From assembly GCA_035222895.1 (NCBI GenBank), contig JAVYIG010006820.1:47324-111323 (forward strand): a DNA stretch of 64,000 bases, read 5' to 3'. Below the pieces are notes generated by a model. It was not told the origin of the DNA. It searched no databases and worked only from the letters and a program-made list of their open reading frames with translations. This DNA is from Strongylocentrotus droebachiensis. Its lineage: Eukaryota > Echinodermata > Echinoidea > Camarodonta > Strongylocentrotidae. Positions 1-13,360 of the stretch are shown piece by piece. Both the position numbers and the translations under genes were made by a program. Every line of letters starts with the position of its first letter. Positions within the stretch are counted from its first letter, which is position 1.

Positions 1-1732
1 GTCAACTGTAAAAGGTCTGTGACCGTAAAAGGCCTGTAAACTGCAGACTACCAAAGCTCCACCATTTTGTCTGTATGTAGAGAATATAGTTCCCTTTGTA
101 TCATGTTGCCTTTAGGATAAATCTTTTAAATGCATCAAATATTTTATGTGAGCACAAGCTGAAATGTATCACACTACTGGTTCATTGTCCTAGGTTTGCA
201 TTATCCCATTATCACAGTTAAATCCAGCAATCATGAAATATTAATCAGACAGCAATCAATATTATTGGATATCATTGTTATCCAGGCTACTTAATGAAAA
301 ATATAGAGTATCCAATCCAATCCCCTTAATCTAATGGAAACGGTATATGATATAGTGCCTTTTCCTTGCAGTTACAAGCCACTGCACATATCGTCCACAT
401 GTTTGAGCCAATTCAACAACAATATCACTAAAAAAAGACTAGATGAGCCAATACAATCGAGTGTTCTCTCGTAAAATAAATGGGACTTCAGAATTGTCTT
501 GATCTGGTCAACAGATAAAGCTGTTGATGTTTGAAGGTTTGCATGGTGGTATGAATAATCACGGAAGAGGTTTGCGGTACACCATGTGTAAAGTCCTCGA
601 GGGACTGAGGAAAGTAGATGGAGAATAGAGGTGAGATGAAAGGCGAGAAAGTGGAGGTTTAGAAGGAAGATAAAGCTGTGTTCACAATAATAGGTAGACA
701 CGTGTATATCATATGTCTTTGGCTTATAGCAAAAGTTAATTTACAGTTTTTTGTACTTTTCAGTGCATAAGTTTTGAATATACCAACATCCATTGATTGC
801 TTGTACCTTTTCAACAGTTGTTGATCCAGGCATGATGGTTAATATATGCTTAGCGAATCTTGCCTGACATGCTACCACAGTGCATTAAAATCCATTTCAG
901 TATCTTTGATATGCAGCATGGTAACTGAAAATTCAGCCATTGCCCACAATTTGTTAACCTAATTTGAACAAGACTTCTGCAGGTTCAAGGAATATACTCA
1001 TGCAGTGACATTCTGCTGATTATGGAAGGGTTTTTTCCTTCCGTCATTTTCAAAAGAAATCTATTACAATATAGGTTAGGAATTAAATTTCCAGCTTATA
1101 CAGGAATGCCATCTCAAGGAGTTACAATTATTTTCTTGAATAATATGAGGTTTATGATGTGAGGTTTATGATGTGAGGATTGTGAAGATGATTGTTCCCT
1201 GTATAGAGATAGGGGTGCACAATAATTATTCACAATAACTCCATATTATCTTTTACAAACTTGATATATGAGACAAATTATCTTCAACATATTAAGTCAT
1301 TAAGCAATCAAATCCAACATACAGTAAAACAAAGAGTCATGATAGTTACAAAGTACACAATTTTGTTCTAAGTTATTTTAAAAAATCTCCAAATATGCAG
1401 ATTATTTGAAGATAATTATTATCTGAAGATATATGGCTTACCGGTACACAAACAAAGAAAGTCATACATAATATGTCTCTCTCTTTCGTTTTACATTCCA
1501 CTTTGTGAGAAAAAAAGGCTATACAGCAGCTTTGAATTAAGCCTATGATTAAGACTTCAATATGTTCTTGAGATTACTTACACATTCTCATTTCTTTACA
1601 AAAATGTCTGACAGATAACATTGGCGCATAAGAAACACGGGATGACAACGAAAGATGATTATTCTTGCCTTCACCTCAGGCTGGCAATCTCATTATGGTG
1701 TAATATCATCATAGTGATAAAGATTGTCTGCT
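1..1732. other. No gene seen
   Basis: AT-rich, no coding signal, no clear repeat structure. The 109-codon minus frame at 372-701 has no family features. Confidence 0.6.
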
Positions 1733-1794
1733 GAGAGCTAAAAGGTCTCAAGTCATATCTTTCATTATATAGAGTTAATGCCCTTCTGGCTCTG
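1733..1794 (+). repeat. Hairpin family member 1
   Basis: Arm GAGAGCTAAAAGG pairs with GTTAATGCCCTTCTGGCTCT, about 17 of 22 positions, around a ~20-nt AT-rich loop. See the finding on the hairpin family. Confidence 0.65.
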
Positions 1795-1840
1795 AAGTGA
1801 CAAAATATCAACCACTGACACGAGAGAGCATATAGCTGTA

Positions 1841-2183
1841 GAGGTGTCGTGGTCGAGTGGATATGTCAGCGGACTGTGGATCACAATGTCCGCGGTTCAA
1901 GTCCCACCGCGGCACTAATGGCTTTTGGCAAGACATTGATCTACATTTGCCACTCTCCACGCAGGTGTTAAATGGGTACCCGGTAGGATGCGAAAGTTAA
2001 TGTGGTTTGATTAGCAATGGCGCTTGTAAAATGGCGACTGGCTGAATGTGGAGAAACTGGAGAATGTGCATACCTTGTGTGCGGGTAAGCATGAATCAGA
2101 TGACCGGGGTAATAATATGTGCTGCGCCTAGAAACAAAGTATGAGGCGCATTATAAATGTGACCTATTATTATTATTATTATA
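1841..2183 (+). mobile_element. tRNA-derived SINE with (ATT)n tail
   Basis: The tRNA-like head has an A box TGGTCGAGTGG (1850-1860) and a B box GGTTCAAGTCC (1894-1904) with correct spacing for internal Pol III promotion. A ~250-nt body follows, ending in a (ATT)n tail at 2164-2180. A diverged second copy is at 32.9-33.2 kb. Confidence 0.88.
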
Positions 2184-4100
2184 TAGCTATGACCCAAAAA
2201 AAAAAAAAGAAGGAGCAAATTACACACGTGTCACTTCCTTAGCCGATGACTATTCTTCAGCAAGTCCATTTTTTGTAATCCCCTTTTCTCATCACACAAT
2301 AGAAATGTGAAATCGGCACTTATGATTTCTATCCATTGTTTGATGCTTTTTCCCCTTTATCACTTCTTCTCTTCTCTCTGCTTCAATTATATAGGGTGTT
2401 CAGAAGTATAAGGATTTTGAACATTCTTCAACTGCTGAATTATGAAGCTTACCACAGCATAAATAATACATTGACAGATTCGATCCTCACTGACTTGCAT
2501 CGGGAAATAATGTAACTAAATTCTAGCTACTGCTCAAATCCTCCTTAAATTTATATCATTTACAGCTTGTGTTGGCAACCCTAAGATTGTTAATTTTATT
2601 ATATGAGTCTTTAAATAAAGAAAATATTCAAGATTTAATATTCTTGCATAAAAGAGGAAAAATCCTGATTACTGTATTTCAAAAGCTATATCTCACATTC
2701 ACTGCAGGGAAATTACAGAATTAGTTTTTTCTTGATCACTGTAATTATCTCCATCCAAAAACTGCCCTGATTACTTCCACACTCATAATGATGTCCATGA
2801 ATTCTGCACAGGTTTTACATCTCTCTCATTAGAACGATATTGATTGCTTAGTTAATTAGGAGATATTTCAACAAAAGAAAGACATTCTCTCATACAAGTA
2901 CTTTACATGATGAAAGACAGATACCCAATACCAATATCCCTTTATAACCACCATTCAGGCATGCATGACGCAGTAAACAACCCCCCCCCCAAAAAAAAAA
3001 AAAAACAAAACAAAACAAAAAAAAAAAAAAAAAATGTGCTTGGGAAATTGTTTGATGTAAGTTAATACGCAAGGAGAATTTTTTTTTAAATTGTTTGCAA
3101 ACATCAACTTGCCCATCAGTGGGTTATGGGGCAAAGAATCTCATATGCACTTGTTTATTTTGCTAATGTTTATATTTTAACAGTTTACTGCCTATGTGAG
3201 AATGGGGCCTTATGAGCAGGTCAGGTTAATCATTATTGATCCCCTATTCATTCAGATCGGTCTAATTACATACAGTATTTATTAGATCACTGCATCAATC
3301 TATGGGGCAAATTAAAGCAATAATTAATTATTAAAGACCTGTGAGAGAGCCTCATTCCTATGTTATATCTCTCTCTATTTTGTTATCAATACCAGTGGCA
3401 TTGCTACATGAACAAGAGGCACAGGGGATATTGGAGGCACATGTCACCCCCTGATCAAATAAAAAGAAAAGGAAAAAGATAGATAGAAATAGAAAGAATG
3501 AGAAAGAGTGAATGAAATTTAAAATGAAGATAACATGATTCCCTCGATCGCCCTCCCTCACTCCTGTTCTCTTGCATATCATTTCATATACCTGATATTG
3601 CTGGTTCCCCCCACCTCCCCCTTCCCCAATCCCTTCATCACAAAAGTACTCCCACATTGGCTGGAGCAACCCTATGACACTGTCAGTACCAGGGTTATAA
3701 GCTAATGAAACTTGAACAGGGTGACTTGCAATCATAATCAACTTGTAAGTGCAATGCCAATGAGAACAAAATGAGTACAATAGAACTGATATGGGAGCTT
3801 TTTTGTTTTCCTACAATTTTCACAAAGAACGACAATGAGCTTTTTTGCACAATATGTAATATGGTAAAAGAAGTTTTGGTGGTCGAAAATGCCTACAGCA
3901 CTGAAAGAGTTAAGTAATAAGAAGTGGATACAGCTTGCTTCTGGATTATCCTTCCAAAGCAACTCATATGTGAGAGGGGCCCCAGCTTACTGTGAAGTGA
4001 CGCCATATCAGTAGAAAAAGTGTCAGTGTGGCTCTTAACTATGCTTGCACTTGGCATTGAAGGCTCTAGAAAACTAGAAATCGACTGATCTATGGAAGAG
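2184..4100. other. No gene seen
   Basis: AT-rich intergenic or intronic sequence. The 140-codon minus frame at 3358-3780 is low-complexity (Phe/Leu/Ser from a purine-rich stretch). Confidence 0.6.
2981..3033 (+). repeat. Poly-C / poly-A tract
   Basis: Ten C followed by about 40 nt of A with a few C interruptions. The exact length is likely unreliable in assembly. Confidence 0.9.
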
Positions 4101-4785
4101 GACGTGCGTGAGAGAAAGAACAGGATATTGGCGTCTGAATGGATAACGAAGAGGCCCTTCGTGTGACAAAACCATGAATGGATGTCTGGTGTGTGTCAAG
4201 AGGAGTATCGGGGGGGGGGGGGGAGGGCACATTTAAAGGGAACTTGGAGATATTTTCTTTTATTCTGATTCATGAGAGACATTTCAATCACAAAATATAG
4301 AGTGTCAATCATTAAAGAATGTAAGCATAGACTACCCCATAGATCGCCGCATCAAAGTAGCATAGAAACTGATTTTATGTCAGCAAAAAGTATTTAGAAA
4401 ATGATCGATAACAGAGGATTAAAAGAGAAACATTGTCATCATGGCTCTAAAACACTTGAAACTGAGGGCCCCCCAAAAAAAATTCAAATCCATTGATATT
4501 TTCAAGGATGTGTGTGACATGAAGAACAAGATATTAGCATCTGCATGGATAACAAGTGGCCCTTATGCCATGAGCCCATGAATGGATGTCAGGCATGTGT
4601 CCTGTAGAGTGTCTAGGGAATATGTTTGAGTGGAAGGGGGAGGGGCAGATGAGGGTACATTAAATGAAATTTGGGGATGCTCTTTCATTTTCTGATTCAC
4701 AACTTCTGAAGATTCATTCATGAAAGAATTTCAGCATAAACTACATCCTTGTTGCTCTTTGGATTGCCTTATCAAAACAGGAAAA
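4101..4785 (+). repeat. Diverged tandem duplication, ~406-bp offset
   Basis: 4101-4365 and 4507-4785 share a run of blocks in the same order (AAGAACAGGATATT, ATGGATAAC, CCATGAATGGATGTC, CATTAAA, TTCTGATTCA, CATAGACTAC), clearly homologous but with many changes and indels. Confidence 0.75.
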
Positions 4786-5385
4786 GAAAGACAACCTGCA
4801 GACTTAATAATATGATTTATAAAGATAAAATACTAGCAAAATAGGATTGTAATAAATATGCTCTGTCAGCTTTTGCTCATCAATACATTTCTAATTTTAA
4901 GAGCAAGCAGTTTTACAGAAAATTAATCTGGGAAAGCTCAACACAATACACCACTCCCCAGAAAAAAAGGACTCACATTTACAATTTGAAAGGTTTTAGA
5001 AATGAATAAATAATATAGTAGTTTCACAAACAGATAAATCTGAACGCTCTAATAGGATTAACCCTTCTCCATCAATTTGTCTGTTAAGAGTAAGAAGGGC
5101 TTTAGTTTATGTTCAGATACACAAGTTAACATCCTTCTGTCTCTAAGTAGGTGTGATTTAATTCTCTTCTCGTCTCCTGGGAGCTGGCTTACTTCAACCA
5201 GACAGATCACGTAGGAAGACCAGACCGTGTCAAGCGATTTAATCAAATTGGATTTGAGGAGACCGGTAATATATCTACCTGAGCTGAGGCTGTGATATAT
5301 ATATTGCTTTGTCGTGAGAGAAACATATATATGCTTGCAGATGAGTGGGTATGTTTATCTTCCATGGGAGATATTGTCTGCCATA

Positions 5386-5453
5386 AGATCTAGGAGGGCA
5401 TTGAATCTGTGTTAAGTGCGCTCAGTTAACGCCTTCTACCTCTAAGCTCATGT
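5386..5453 (+). repeat. Hairpin family member 2 (diverged)
   Basis: Arms AGATCTAGGAGGGCATTGAA and GTTAACGCCTTCTACCTCT pair imperfectly around a ~20-nt loop. This is the most decayed full copy. Confidence 0.45.
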
Positions 5454-7269
5454 CATGAGCCTCGACTATGCTATAATAGGGGTACTTTGCTTACAAGCAC
5501 GAAAGGGTGCTTTGTTTATTTGAAATGTTTATTCATGTAAAGGTTAATGTGTTATGGTCATGCCTATTGTATTTGTTCTGGAAACTTAGAAATATCACAT
5601 TAGAGAAACCAGTTTTCAAGACAAGATTTCTACAAGAAGCGTTAAATTGAACTGACTTCATATTATATTGAAACAAACAAGTTTAAATTTGATGAATTCT
5701 TGGTCTAACTGCTCTAGCATTCTTCTTCACTAAATACAGGCTAAATAAGCTGTTTAAAAAGAAATTCTCTAAGAAATCAAAATTGCAGTTGTAACAATTG
5801 TCATTTCAGAAATGAAACATTATATGATAGCAAAGAATAATAATTCCACTAAAACAAAAATTTGATACAAAATAACATTGTCATATTACTTTTACCCTGT
5901 ATTTCTTAAGGAAAACAATACTGTTTATCATACACTGGGGCAGGTGTATGACACTTGTCCTGTCACCATACTTTGTCCGTCTGTCTGTCTCTATGTGTGT
6001 GTGTCTGTCTGTCTTTTTCTATCTCTCTCTCTCTCGTTTCTTTCTCTCTATCTGACTGTTTCTCTTTTTTCTCTATATCTCTCGTTTTCCTCTTTTAACA
6101 CTCTACATCTATCTATCTTCTTAGGAACATGTGTGCCAAAACTCCATCAAAACTGAAATGTATATTGGCCAAGAATAAGATGGTCTGATGTTGGAAAAGG
6201 ACATTAAATCTATTATAAAACCTAATACAAATACAGTATTACCAGGTGTTAGGAAATATATCGAGTCTACATTTGTTAGCGTTTGTATTAATACTACAAA
6301 AGTGCATACTCTTTTTTAAAGCATTCCCCTATAAAAACAAATTAATCAATTTTCATTGTTTGGGGAGTGGTCTTCATGTTGTTTGTAACAAAACATGTGA
6401 GCTGTCTGTAACAGCAAACATCAGACACCATGAAAGGTTGCAAGAGAATAGTTTATTCAATCACTCAACCGAAAGCACTTAACTAAATTACCAGAACCTT
6501 TACTATGGTGCCTGTCATTTATATCTCCCCTAAAATAAATTGGTCATGCCAAAAGATGCAGACATTTTATCTTTTCCGGGAGAACATTGTGCCTTTTTTT
6601 TTCTCGGTAGCCCCATTCCGCCTCCAGGCTGTCGAAGAAGAACATTATCCGCTGTTAGAGAGCAAGTATGTTGAGTCAAGGCTTTGAGTTTCACTTTTTA
6701 GTAGACGGCAGCATAATAAACTAAATGGTTGTCAGAAAGGAAATACCCATCGTTAGAGAGCAAGTTGAACAAAGGCATTAAACTCCACATTTTAGATGTA
6801 ACATATCTAGGTATTTGCACTTCATAGCCTTTTTGAAGCATACAGAGTTAGGGAGTAATTTAAACCATGACTCCACACTAGCATTGACAAAGAAAATTAC
6901 AAAGGATGTTGAAAATGTTATTAATTTCTGTAAGTCTTTTAATAGTAAACTTTTTAGGTATACATGACTCGAGGTTGTTTAAAGAACACTATTTGCAGTA
7001 AACAAATTTTCGGTATTTAAATTAATGGCATATACAATATTATCTTAAAAATAAAAACTTCAGAAACAAAATGCTAAAATTTCATGCCCTTTTAGAATTT
7101 GCAGTTTCAATCAATTCATTGAGATTGAGATCACCTCTATAGTTCTTCTTATGTACATTTTGCTGAATAGAACAGCCTAATTTCATGATAAACAGTAATC
7201 ACCTGAAATTATAATGACAATTATAATGATAAATGTTAACATTATTTTTGCAGTTAATGCTCCATTTTT
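5454..7269. other. No firm gene; one exon-like segment at 6611-6664
   Basis: Mostly featureless apart from the CT/GT-rich run at 6.0 kb. An open segment with a strong acceptor tract and a GTATGT donor is discussed as a finding. Confidence 0.5.
5990..6080 (+). repeat. CT/GT-rich simple repeat
   Basis: GTCT and CTCT runs. They generate a Ser/Leu-rich open frame that is not a gene. Confidence 0.85.
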
Positions 7270-7350
7270 AATCAATTAAAATAACATAATTATTTTTACA
7301 TAATTATTTTATTTTAACATAATTATTTTATTTTAACATAATTATTTTTC
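7270..7350 (+). repeat. AT-rich minisatellite
   Basis: About three to four copies of a ~22-bp unit containing TAACATAATTATTTTA. Confidence 0.85.
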
Positions 7351-7919
7351 ATCTGCTAGTGAAATAGAACAGAATTATCCTCCTGTCAAAGTGAATTGTG
7401 CAGATTGTCTGATCCCTGAGATTAAATTCATCATAATCTGATTGGAGCAAGGCCTTCACCGAGACATAAATGAATGTATGCCTATTAGCAATGCATGGAT
7501 AATACTCACAGTCATTCAATCCATTTCCATTACCATTAAAATCAAACGACACAAAACTAATCTCACAATTTTAACTTCCCGTTTCCAGCTCAAATGACAA
7601 TCTAATAGCACAGGACAATTCTCATTTCAGTAAATGAGCAATGAAGGACAAGTGTGAACGAGCACTCATGTTTTTATTTCCCTCTGATGGTTTGCAATGT
7701 GAAGGATCTCTCGACTTGGATAATATTTTAATCTCACGGTATAACCATTAGACATGCAAGGATAGGCAGGGAATAGATTAACATTTCTGATCACGTTTCA
7801 AGATTACACACTCTTCAGCAGGAGTATATGGGTAGTACGAGATTGCACTTTTCATAACAAAATATATGGTGTTTGACATACAGTCAACAACTAAATCATT
7901 CATACCCCTCGTAAATTTG

Positions 7920-8140
7920 ATTGATTTTGTTGTTTTTGTTTTTGTTTGTTTGTTTGTTGTTGTTGTTGTTGTGTTTGTTGTTGTGTTTGTTGTTGTGTTT
8001 GTTGTTGTTGTTGTTGTTGTTTTTTGTTTTGTTTGTTGTAACTCTATCACTCTTCCTCTCTCTTTCTCTATCACTCTTCCTCTCTCTTTCTCTATCACTC
8101 TTCCTCTCTCTTTCTCTATCACTCTCTCTCTCTCTCTTTG
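7920..8140 (+). repeat. Compound (GTT)n and 24-bp CT minisatellite
   Basis: (GTT)n with GTGTTT interruptions (7928-8038) is followed by 3.5 copies of a 24-bp unit CTATCACTCTTCCTCTCTCT... (from 8044). The four long frames here (Leu/Val/Phe-rich, Asn-rich, Arg-Glu-rich) are artefacts of the repeat on both strands. Confidence 0.95.
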
Positions 8141-8899
8141 CATCTATATCATGGATGAAATCATGCTTAAACATGTTCGGATCCGTTGCAATCATTCTGC
8201 TTTGAAAAAATTATATGAAGACGAATAATCTCATATACAACAGATTTATCTTCAATGATTCTCAATTGTTATCCTGATCACCTCGATTCGTTTTGAGATT
8301 ATCAACATAGATAGGCATTGAAAAGAATATCATTTCAGAATTGTGGAGAAGGTTTAACATGTATAAAGAATGTATGCAATTCCTTGGATTTTAATTCTTA
8401 CTATGATATTTGATTGTCGTAATACGTCATATATTGCAATCACTATTCATCATCATTTATGTAATGAAGAGTATATCTCTTGAATAAACAATGGAAAGTG
8501 CAGATGGGGTCACGGCAGTCATAAAGACCATCTGTACATTAAAATGCGCACTTTGCCGTAAGCATGAAGCTCATGTTTGTTTCTCCGAAGCTAGTGAGTT
8601 GAAATTTATTATTCTTAGCTTATTTACCAACATGTAGACAAACATGATTTTACAATGCAGAGCCAACCATTCATTCTACGCATATGTTCACATATTACTT
8701 TAATGTATGAACTTTAGACACTGGATATATGAACTGCATTCCTTGTTGTAATATGTGGAACAACATCATGATAAAAGCCTCTCAGTCTTACCATGGAATT
8801 TCCAAAGAGGTACCTTATTCCCAGGTTTAATTAAGAGATCAAATCCATTTTCACTTCCTAGGTTACTTATAAGAGCATATTATATACTATCAATCTTGC

Positions 8900-9092
8900 A
8901 TTGAAATGAAATTAATTATGTTTTGATTATGAATTTGATTATAATTTAATTAAAGTGATTTTTGTATAATGGATGTGAAACTGTATTGTATTGTATTGGA
9001 ATGAATTCAATTATGTTTTGATTATGAATTTTATTATAATTTACTTACAGTAAATTTGTCTTTATAATGGATGTGAAACTGTATTGTGAAAA
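8900..9092 (+). repeat. Tandem duplication, ~96-bp unit
   Basis: Two copies share AATTATGTTTTGATTATGAA, TATAATTTA and TATAATGGATGTGAAACTG in order, about 96 bp apart. Confidence 0.85.
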
Positions 9093-9397
9093 ATACAACT
9101 ACCATTACGCTATTCAACATTTTTACAATTTTTTACCATTTTCTATGATTATCATCTATATTTTTCAGTCCCTTTATCATCTATCAATATTTCATTTATC
9201 AATGGAAAGAATAAATACTCCAAGCTCACCTTCATTCACAATGCTCACAGCATGAAAGGTGACTGAGTGTGCTAGAAATCGTTTCCCCTGACACATTCCC
9301 TTCATTGAAATGGATCAGCGTGATGAGTCACAACAAATAAATGAAAGATTCATGATATATTATGCTCACCACATCATTCAGTATTATGATATCTGCT

Positions 9398-9462
9398 GAG
9401 AGCTAGAAGGGCACTAACTCATGCATGTGCTTTAATATTGAGTTAATGCCTTTCTGGCTCTC
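9398..9462 (+). repeat. Hairpin family member 3 (best paired; miRNA-precursor-like)
   Basis: Arms 9398-9421 and 9439-9462 pair at 23 of 24 positions (two G-U pairs, one mismatch) around a 17-nt loop. The size and shape are those of a small pre-miRNA. Expression cannot be judged from sequence. Confidence 0.75.
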
Positions 9463-9943
9463 AAAAGAAAACAAAATGTCTTTTAAAATCAATACACAAT
9501 GCATGCTCTAATTTTGCATATAATTGAGTATTATTTGAAACACAAAAATATCCTTGATATCAATGGATTAGTGTGCTTATGAACACATACTTGATTTACT
9601 TGATCATCCTATAAAATCTTGCTGACAAGAAATGTATGTCTCACTGAGAGGATCATTCTTTATCTTATTACTATTATAGTTTGATATATTATGTATTTTG
9701 AAGTATCTAAATTGAGACATGCGCCCCTAGATTAAAAACATTACAAAAATGAGTGTATAAACGAAATTAAGGTAATATCTGCAAATATGTCTGTGAAGAA
9801 AAATGATTCAAATCAAATTAACACCTCAATTTGAATATGTAATTTCTCATTGCTTAAAATCTGCCATCCTCTACAAAACACTAGGAAGTCTATATACAAT
9901 ATTCAATTATATAAGGCTATATTTTGTGTCTGGTCATTCAACG

Positions 9944-9966
9944 CCCCCCCCCCCCCCCCCCCCCCC
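9944..9966 (+). repeat. Poly-C tract
   Basis: About 23 C followed by C/T-rich sequence to 10060. It produces Pro-rich shadow frames. Confidence 0.95.
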
Positions 9967-10179
9967 TCTCTCCATCTCCCTCGTACCCTATTTCCCCCCT
10001 TCTCGCATCTTGCCCCTTCCCCTCCTTATCCTTCCCTTTTTAGCCTCTTCCTCCTTCTCCTTTCAATTTCATGCGACTGACATATATATTGTTATATACC
10101 TCATACATAGACTGTCATTCACTGATTGGTCAAAACTATATCACGTGACAAGGAGCATTTTGATCTATCATTGCATCAG

Positions 10180-10208
10180 AGGGTTTGATAGAGCTACTAT
10201 CAAACCCT
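10180..10208 (+). repeat. Perfect short hairpin
   Basis: AGGGTTTGATAG and CTATCAAACCCT form a perfect 12-bp stem with a 5-nt loop (AGCTA). It is upstream of the foldback at 10.5 kb and may be part of the same composite insertion. Confidence 0.8.
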
Positions 10209-10483
10209 GTGATAGAACTCCTAAACCCTGCGCGATTTTTGCACACATACAGAGCGTACAATATTTCAAATGCGCGCTCAAGCCATGCAATTTACGCTGG
10301 GCCGCAGTAACTGCATTACCTTACAGTATGTATGTTAGATTTCTTTTAGCATTGGATATTTGAAACTGTTTTGAGCTTCAAAATACTGTAAATATATTAA
10401 TGTGATGAGCATATAGACTCTTGATATTAGATTTATTTTCGGGACCTATTCATGAATCAATGAAAAGGATGAGGTATATAAAA

Positions 10484-10659
10484 CAAATATGGGCTGCTCT
10501 GTGATCGGATGGTGGAGGAAATTATCACTCCCTCGGTTGTGTTATACCAGCCTTTCTATCACCCCTCGGCTTCGCCTCGGGGGTGATAGAAGGGCCGGTA
10601 TGAACACCACCTTGGGAGGGATAATTTCCACCATCATCCTCATGAGCAGTCAATATTTG
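10484..10659. mobile_element. Foldback element with nested central hairpin
   Basis: Outer arms (CAAATAT, CTGCTC, GATGGTGGA, AATTATC, CTCCC in order) are mirrored at the right end. The centre at 10558-10587 is a GC-rich hairpin (ATCACCCCTCGGC with its near-complement). Non-coding, MITE-like. Confidence 0.85.
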
Positions 10660-11480
10660 TATATTGTTCAATCACAGTCTCTTCTTTACAAGGTTCCTTA
10701 AATAAGTTATTTTAAGTAACCATTACCAGCAACTACTATCTGTATTCCACAGATCAAAATGGAAACGAGGCAACCAATATAAATATGTGCACATTCATTA
10801 CACAATCAAGACACAATAACAAATATCCCTGGCAGGAATTTTTCAAATTATTCAGCTGATGTCTGTAATTCCAAAATTTACACTGCAAACCTTTTTCAGA
10901 GAACGACAATCCAGAATGTGTCAATTTTGATAGCCTTGCACCAAAGTGAGGAGAAACCTTGCCCCCGCTTGGATTAGATCAAAACCGCTGGAACCTCGCA
11001 GGGAGTAACGCCCGGGGCAACTAAACTCTCCACATCAGTAGGCATTACATCCACCCTCCTCTCTCGTCTTCGCCAAGCCAGTCTCCATGAACGTCTTGGC
11101 CTATCACAGCCATGACTGACAATTTGGGGCAGTATTGATTCAATATCCCACAATCCGTTCAATCCTGGGAGGCTAATTTTAGCCCTTGGCTTAGAATAAG
11201 ACCTCACTTTACCCATGTCTCTCCCCTGGACTGCCTTTTATTAGGGATCAACTTATTTCTTCTGATGGCTTGGATAACCTCTTTGCCTCTCCCAGCCAAA
11301 TAGAACACACTGAAATAGAGACAAATTTAGCACGAGAAACACTAAACCCATAGCCATGTGAAGGAACTACATTTCACAAAACATGGCGCACAAGCAGCGC
11401 TACACAAATGAGATCAGATTTCAATAGCCTTCAACTTCTTATAATTTTAAAATTATTAATTGATAGGAGAGCTAGGGGTC

Positions 11481-11547
11481 TGTTGAAAGGCAGAAAGGCA
11501 TTATCTCCTATACTTAAAAGACTTAAAGGCCTTCCGGCTTTCAACAA
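11481..11547 (+). repeat. Hairpin family member 4 (variant)
   Basis: TGTTGAAAG pairs perfectly with CTTTCAACA. The inner arms AGAAAGGCATTA and TTAAAGGCCTTCC keep the family's core words. Confidence 0.6.
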
Positions 11548-13360
11548 GCAATATACAATATTGATTTGAACTTGATATATTATTCATGTTAATTGCATGC
11601 ATTTGTAATAGTATGGTTTCTATAGCAAATGACTATATGTACTTATCTACCGAGTACAAAGCTTGATGCCGATAAACAATACTCTGAATTGGTGGTTGGG
11701 AATTATACATACCTGATGGGAGCATCTAACAAGATGAATGCAGGCAGAGGATTGCCTTCAAATATCACCAAAAAGATGGAAAGACTTAAGGTACCGTGGA
11801 GTTCTGGTACTGATTATATTACTTCATGCACACCTTTTGGAAATGAAGAGGAGGTTACGTCATTTTTCCAAGATGGTTGAAATGGCTAAGGAGTCAATCC
11901 TAACATAAGTGTTTTATATCAAAAGTAATTTTTCCATTGATTGCAAAAGCTCAAAGCATGTTAAAAATTCATCACATCAATATTTTGATTGCTTGGTTGT
12001 CTTCATTTTGGGGACTGTTCTTTATTTCCTTTTGAAAATGAAAAAAGGTGACAAAAAAAGGAGGTAGAACAAATAAATGTAAGTCTATTTTCCTTGGCCT
12101 TAAACAATAGGGGCGTGTCATTGGCAGTTGGAGAGATACACACGAGAATGCTGCCATAAAAAGTCATTTTCTTGGAGAAACTGACCTCAACAAATAATCA
12201 ATACATAAGAAGCTAATACCTACAAAACTCTAACAGGTGAAAAACGTCCAGACTGCTTGCTTCAAAGAAGAAAAATCAATAAGCAAAAATTCAATATCCT
12301 TGGTTCACAAAATTATTAATCAATTTAGCTTATTCAATACTCAAAAGATAAGAGGTTCATATAGACTAACCAGAATATGGTCAAAGGTGTCTGGGGAATA
12401 TATGTTTATACAGTTTTGAAGGTGTATGCTGAAACCCCAACCCATCTGCAAATAGGCGCTATTTTGCTGTAAAATAGTAAAGCCAGGATGGGAGACATAA
12501 TAATGATAATTATTGTAAAATATGCATATTTTAAGGGGGCAAACACTCATAGTTAAAATATATAATAAGACTAGGGAGTTTTATACACAGTTTGCCACTA
12601 AGATTGTATATGGACCAAAATATTGATGACAGAAGTGGGCATACATCTACATGATAGGTCTAAACCATACAGCTCTATCTGAACACAGCAGGCCAAGTTT
12701 ATCAATTTAAAAGCTGTCTTGCAATGTCAGACCTGTTAGACCTGGAATAGCTAGTTTATTAAATTGTGTGATGAGAGCATGGAAATTGCTAACTCTAAGT
12801 AAATGTATGTGAACCAACACCCTTCCACCTCTTTTAAAGTGACTCTGTAACTTTGTCTCAGATTCTGAAACAAAATCCTGGATTCAGCTCATTTTGCAAT
12901 CATTAATTAGAACCTTTAGGTCAGTCAGGAACCTCATGACTTTTACAAGTAGATCGCATGTCTGATTATCAAGACATTTATGATTGGAAATCGAAATTTC
13001 ATTTTCCTTTTCCTAACAGATTTTTATAACACTACAATCTATTGGGGTAAATAAGTATGGTAAAACCGGTCACTCAAAGATTTTTACTTTGTTTGAGGCA
13101 CTTGATAATTTTGAAGCTCAATTTTTTCAGGGCTTCAATATGACTCCTATCACAGACACTGATAACACGTAGGGCCATGCATCTCAGATTTAACAATGTT
13201 AAACGGTACCTTTAACAGATTATGTATAAACAAGAGAATAGCAAGCTTTTGTAAGATTGATATACTGTATTTCAGATTTCACATAATGATATGGACAGGC
13301 CTATTCTGTATGAAAGTTACTCCACATCTACCAAAGATAGGTCTTGATCAGAGGGAGGAT
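11548..13360. other. No gene seen
   Basis: AT-rich. The 83-codon plus frame at 11629-11880 has balanced composition but no recognisable domain and no clear splice partners. Confidence 0.55.

Noticed and set aside
1841-1912. A functional tRNA gene at the SINE head
   Set aside because: A and B boxes are present but it continues directly into a SINE body with (ATT)n tail and a second genomic copy exists; the cloverleaf is not convincing.
7778-8228. Overlapping frames rich in Arg/Glu, Asn, Val/Leu/Phe on both strands
   Set aside because: All follow from the (GTT)n and 24-bp CT repeats; no complexity beyond the repeat.
9803-10363. 186-codon plus-strand frame, one of the longest in the window
   Set aside because: It runs through a poly-C tract (Pro run) and a CT-rich stretch, then foldback sequence; no domain, no conserved start context.
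10974-11216. 80-codon minus-strand frame in GC-richer sequence
   Set aside because: The GC content is local and the translation has no family features; could be a non-coding conserved patch.
11629-11880. 83-codon plus-strand frame with balanced composition
   Set aside because: No recognisable motif, no clear acceptor or donor linking it to other exons; kept only as a remark.
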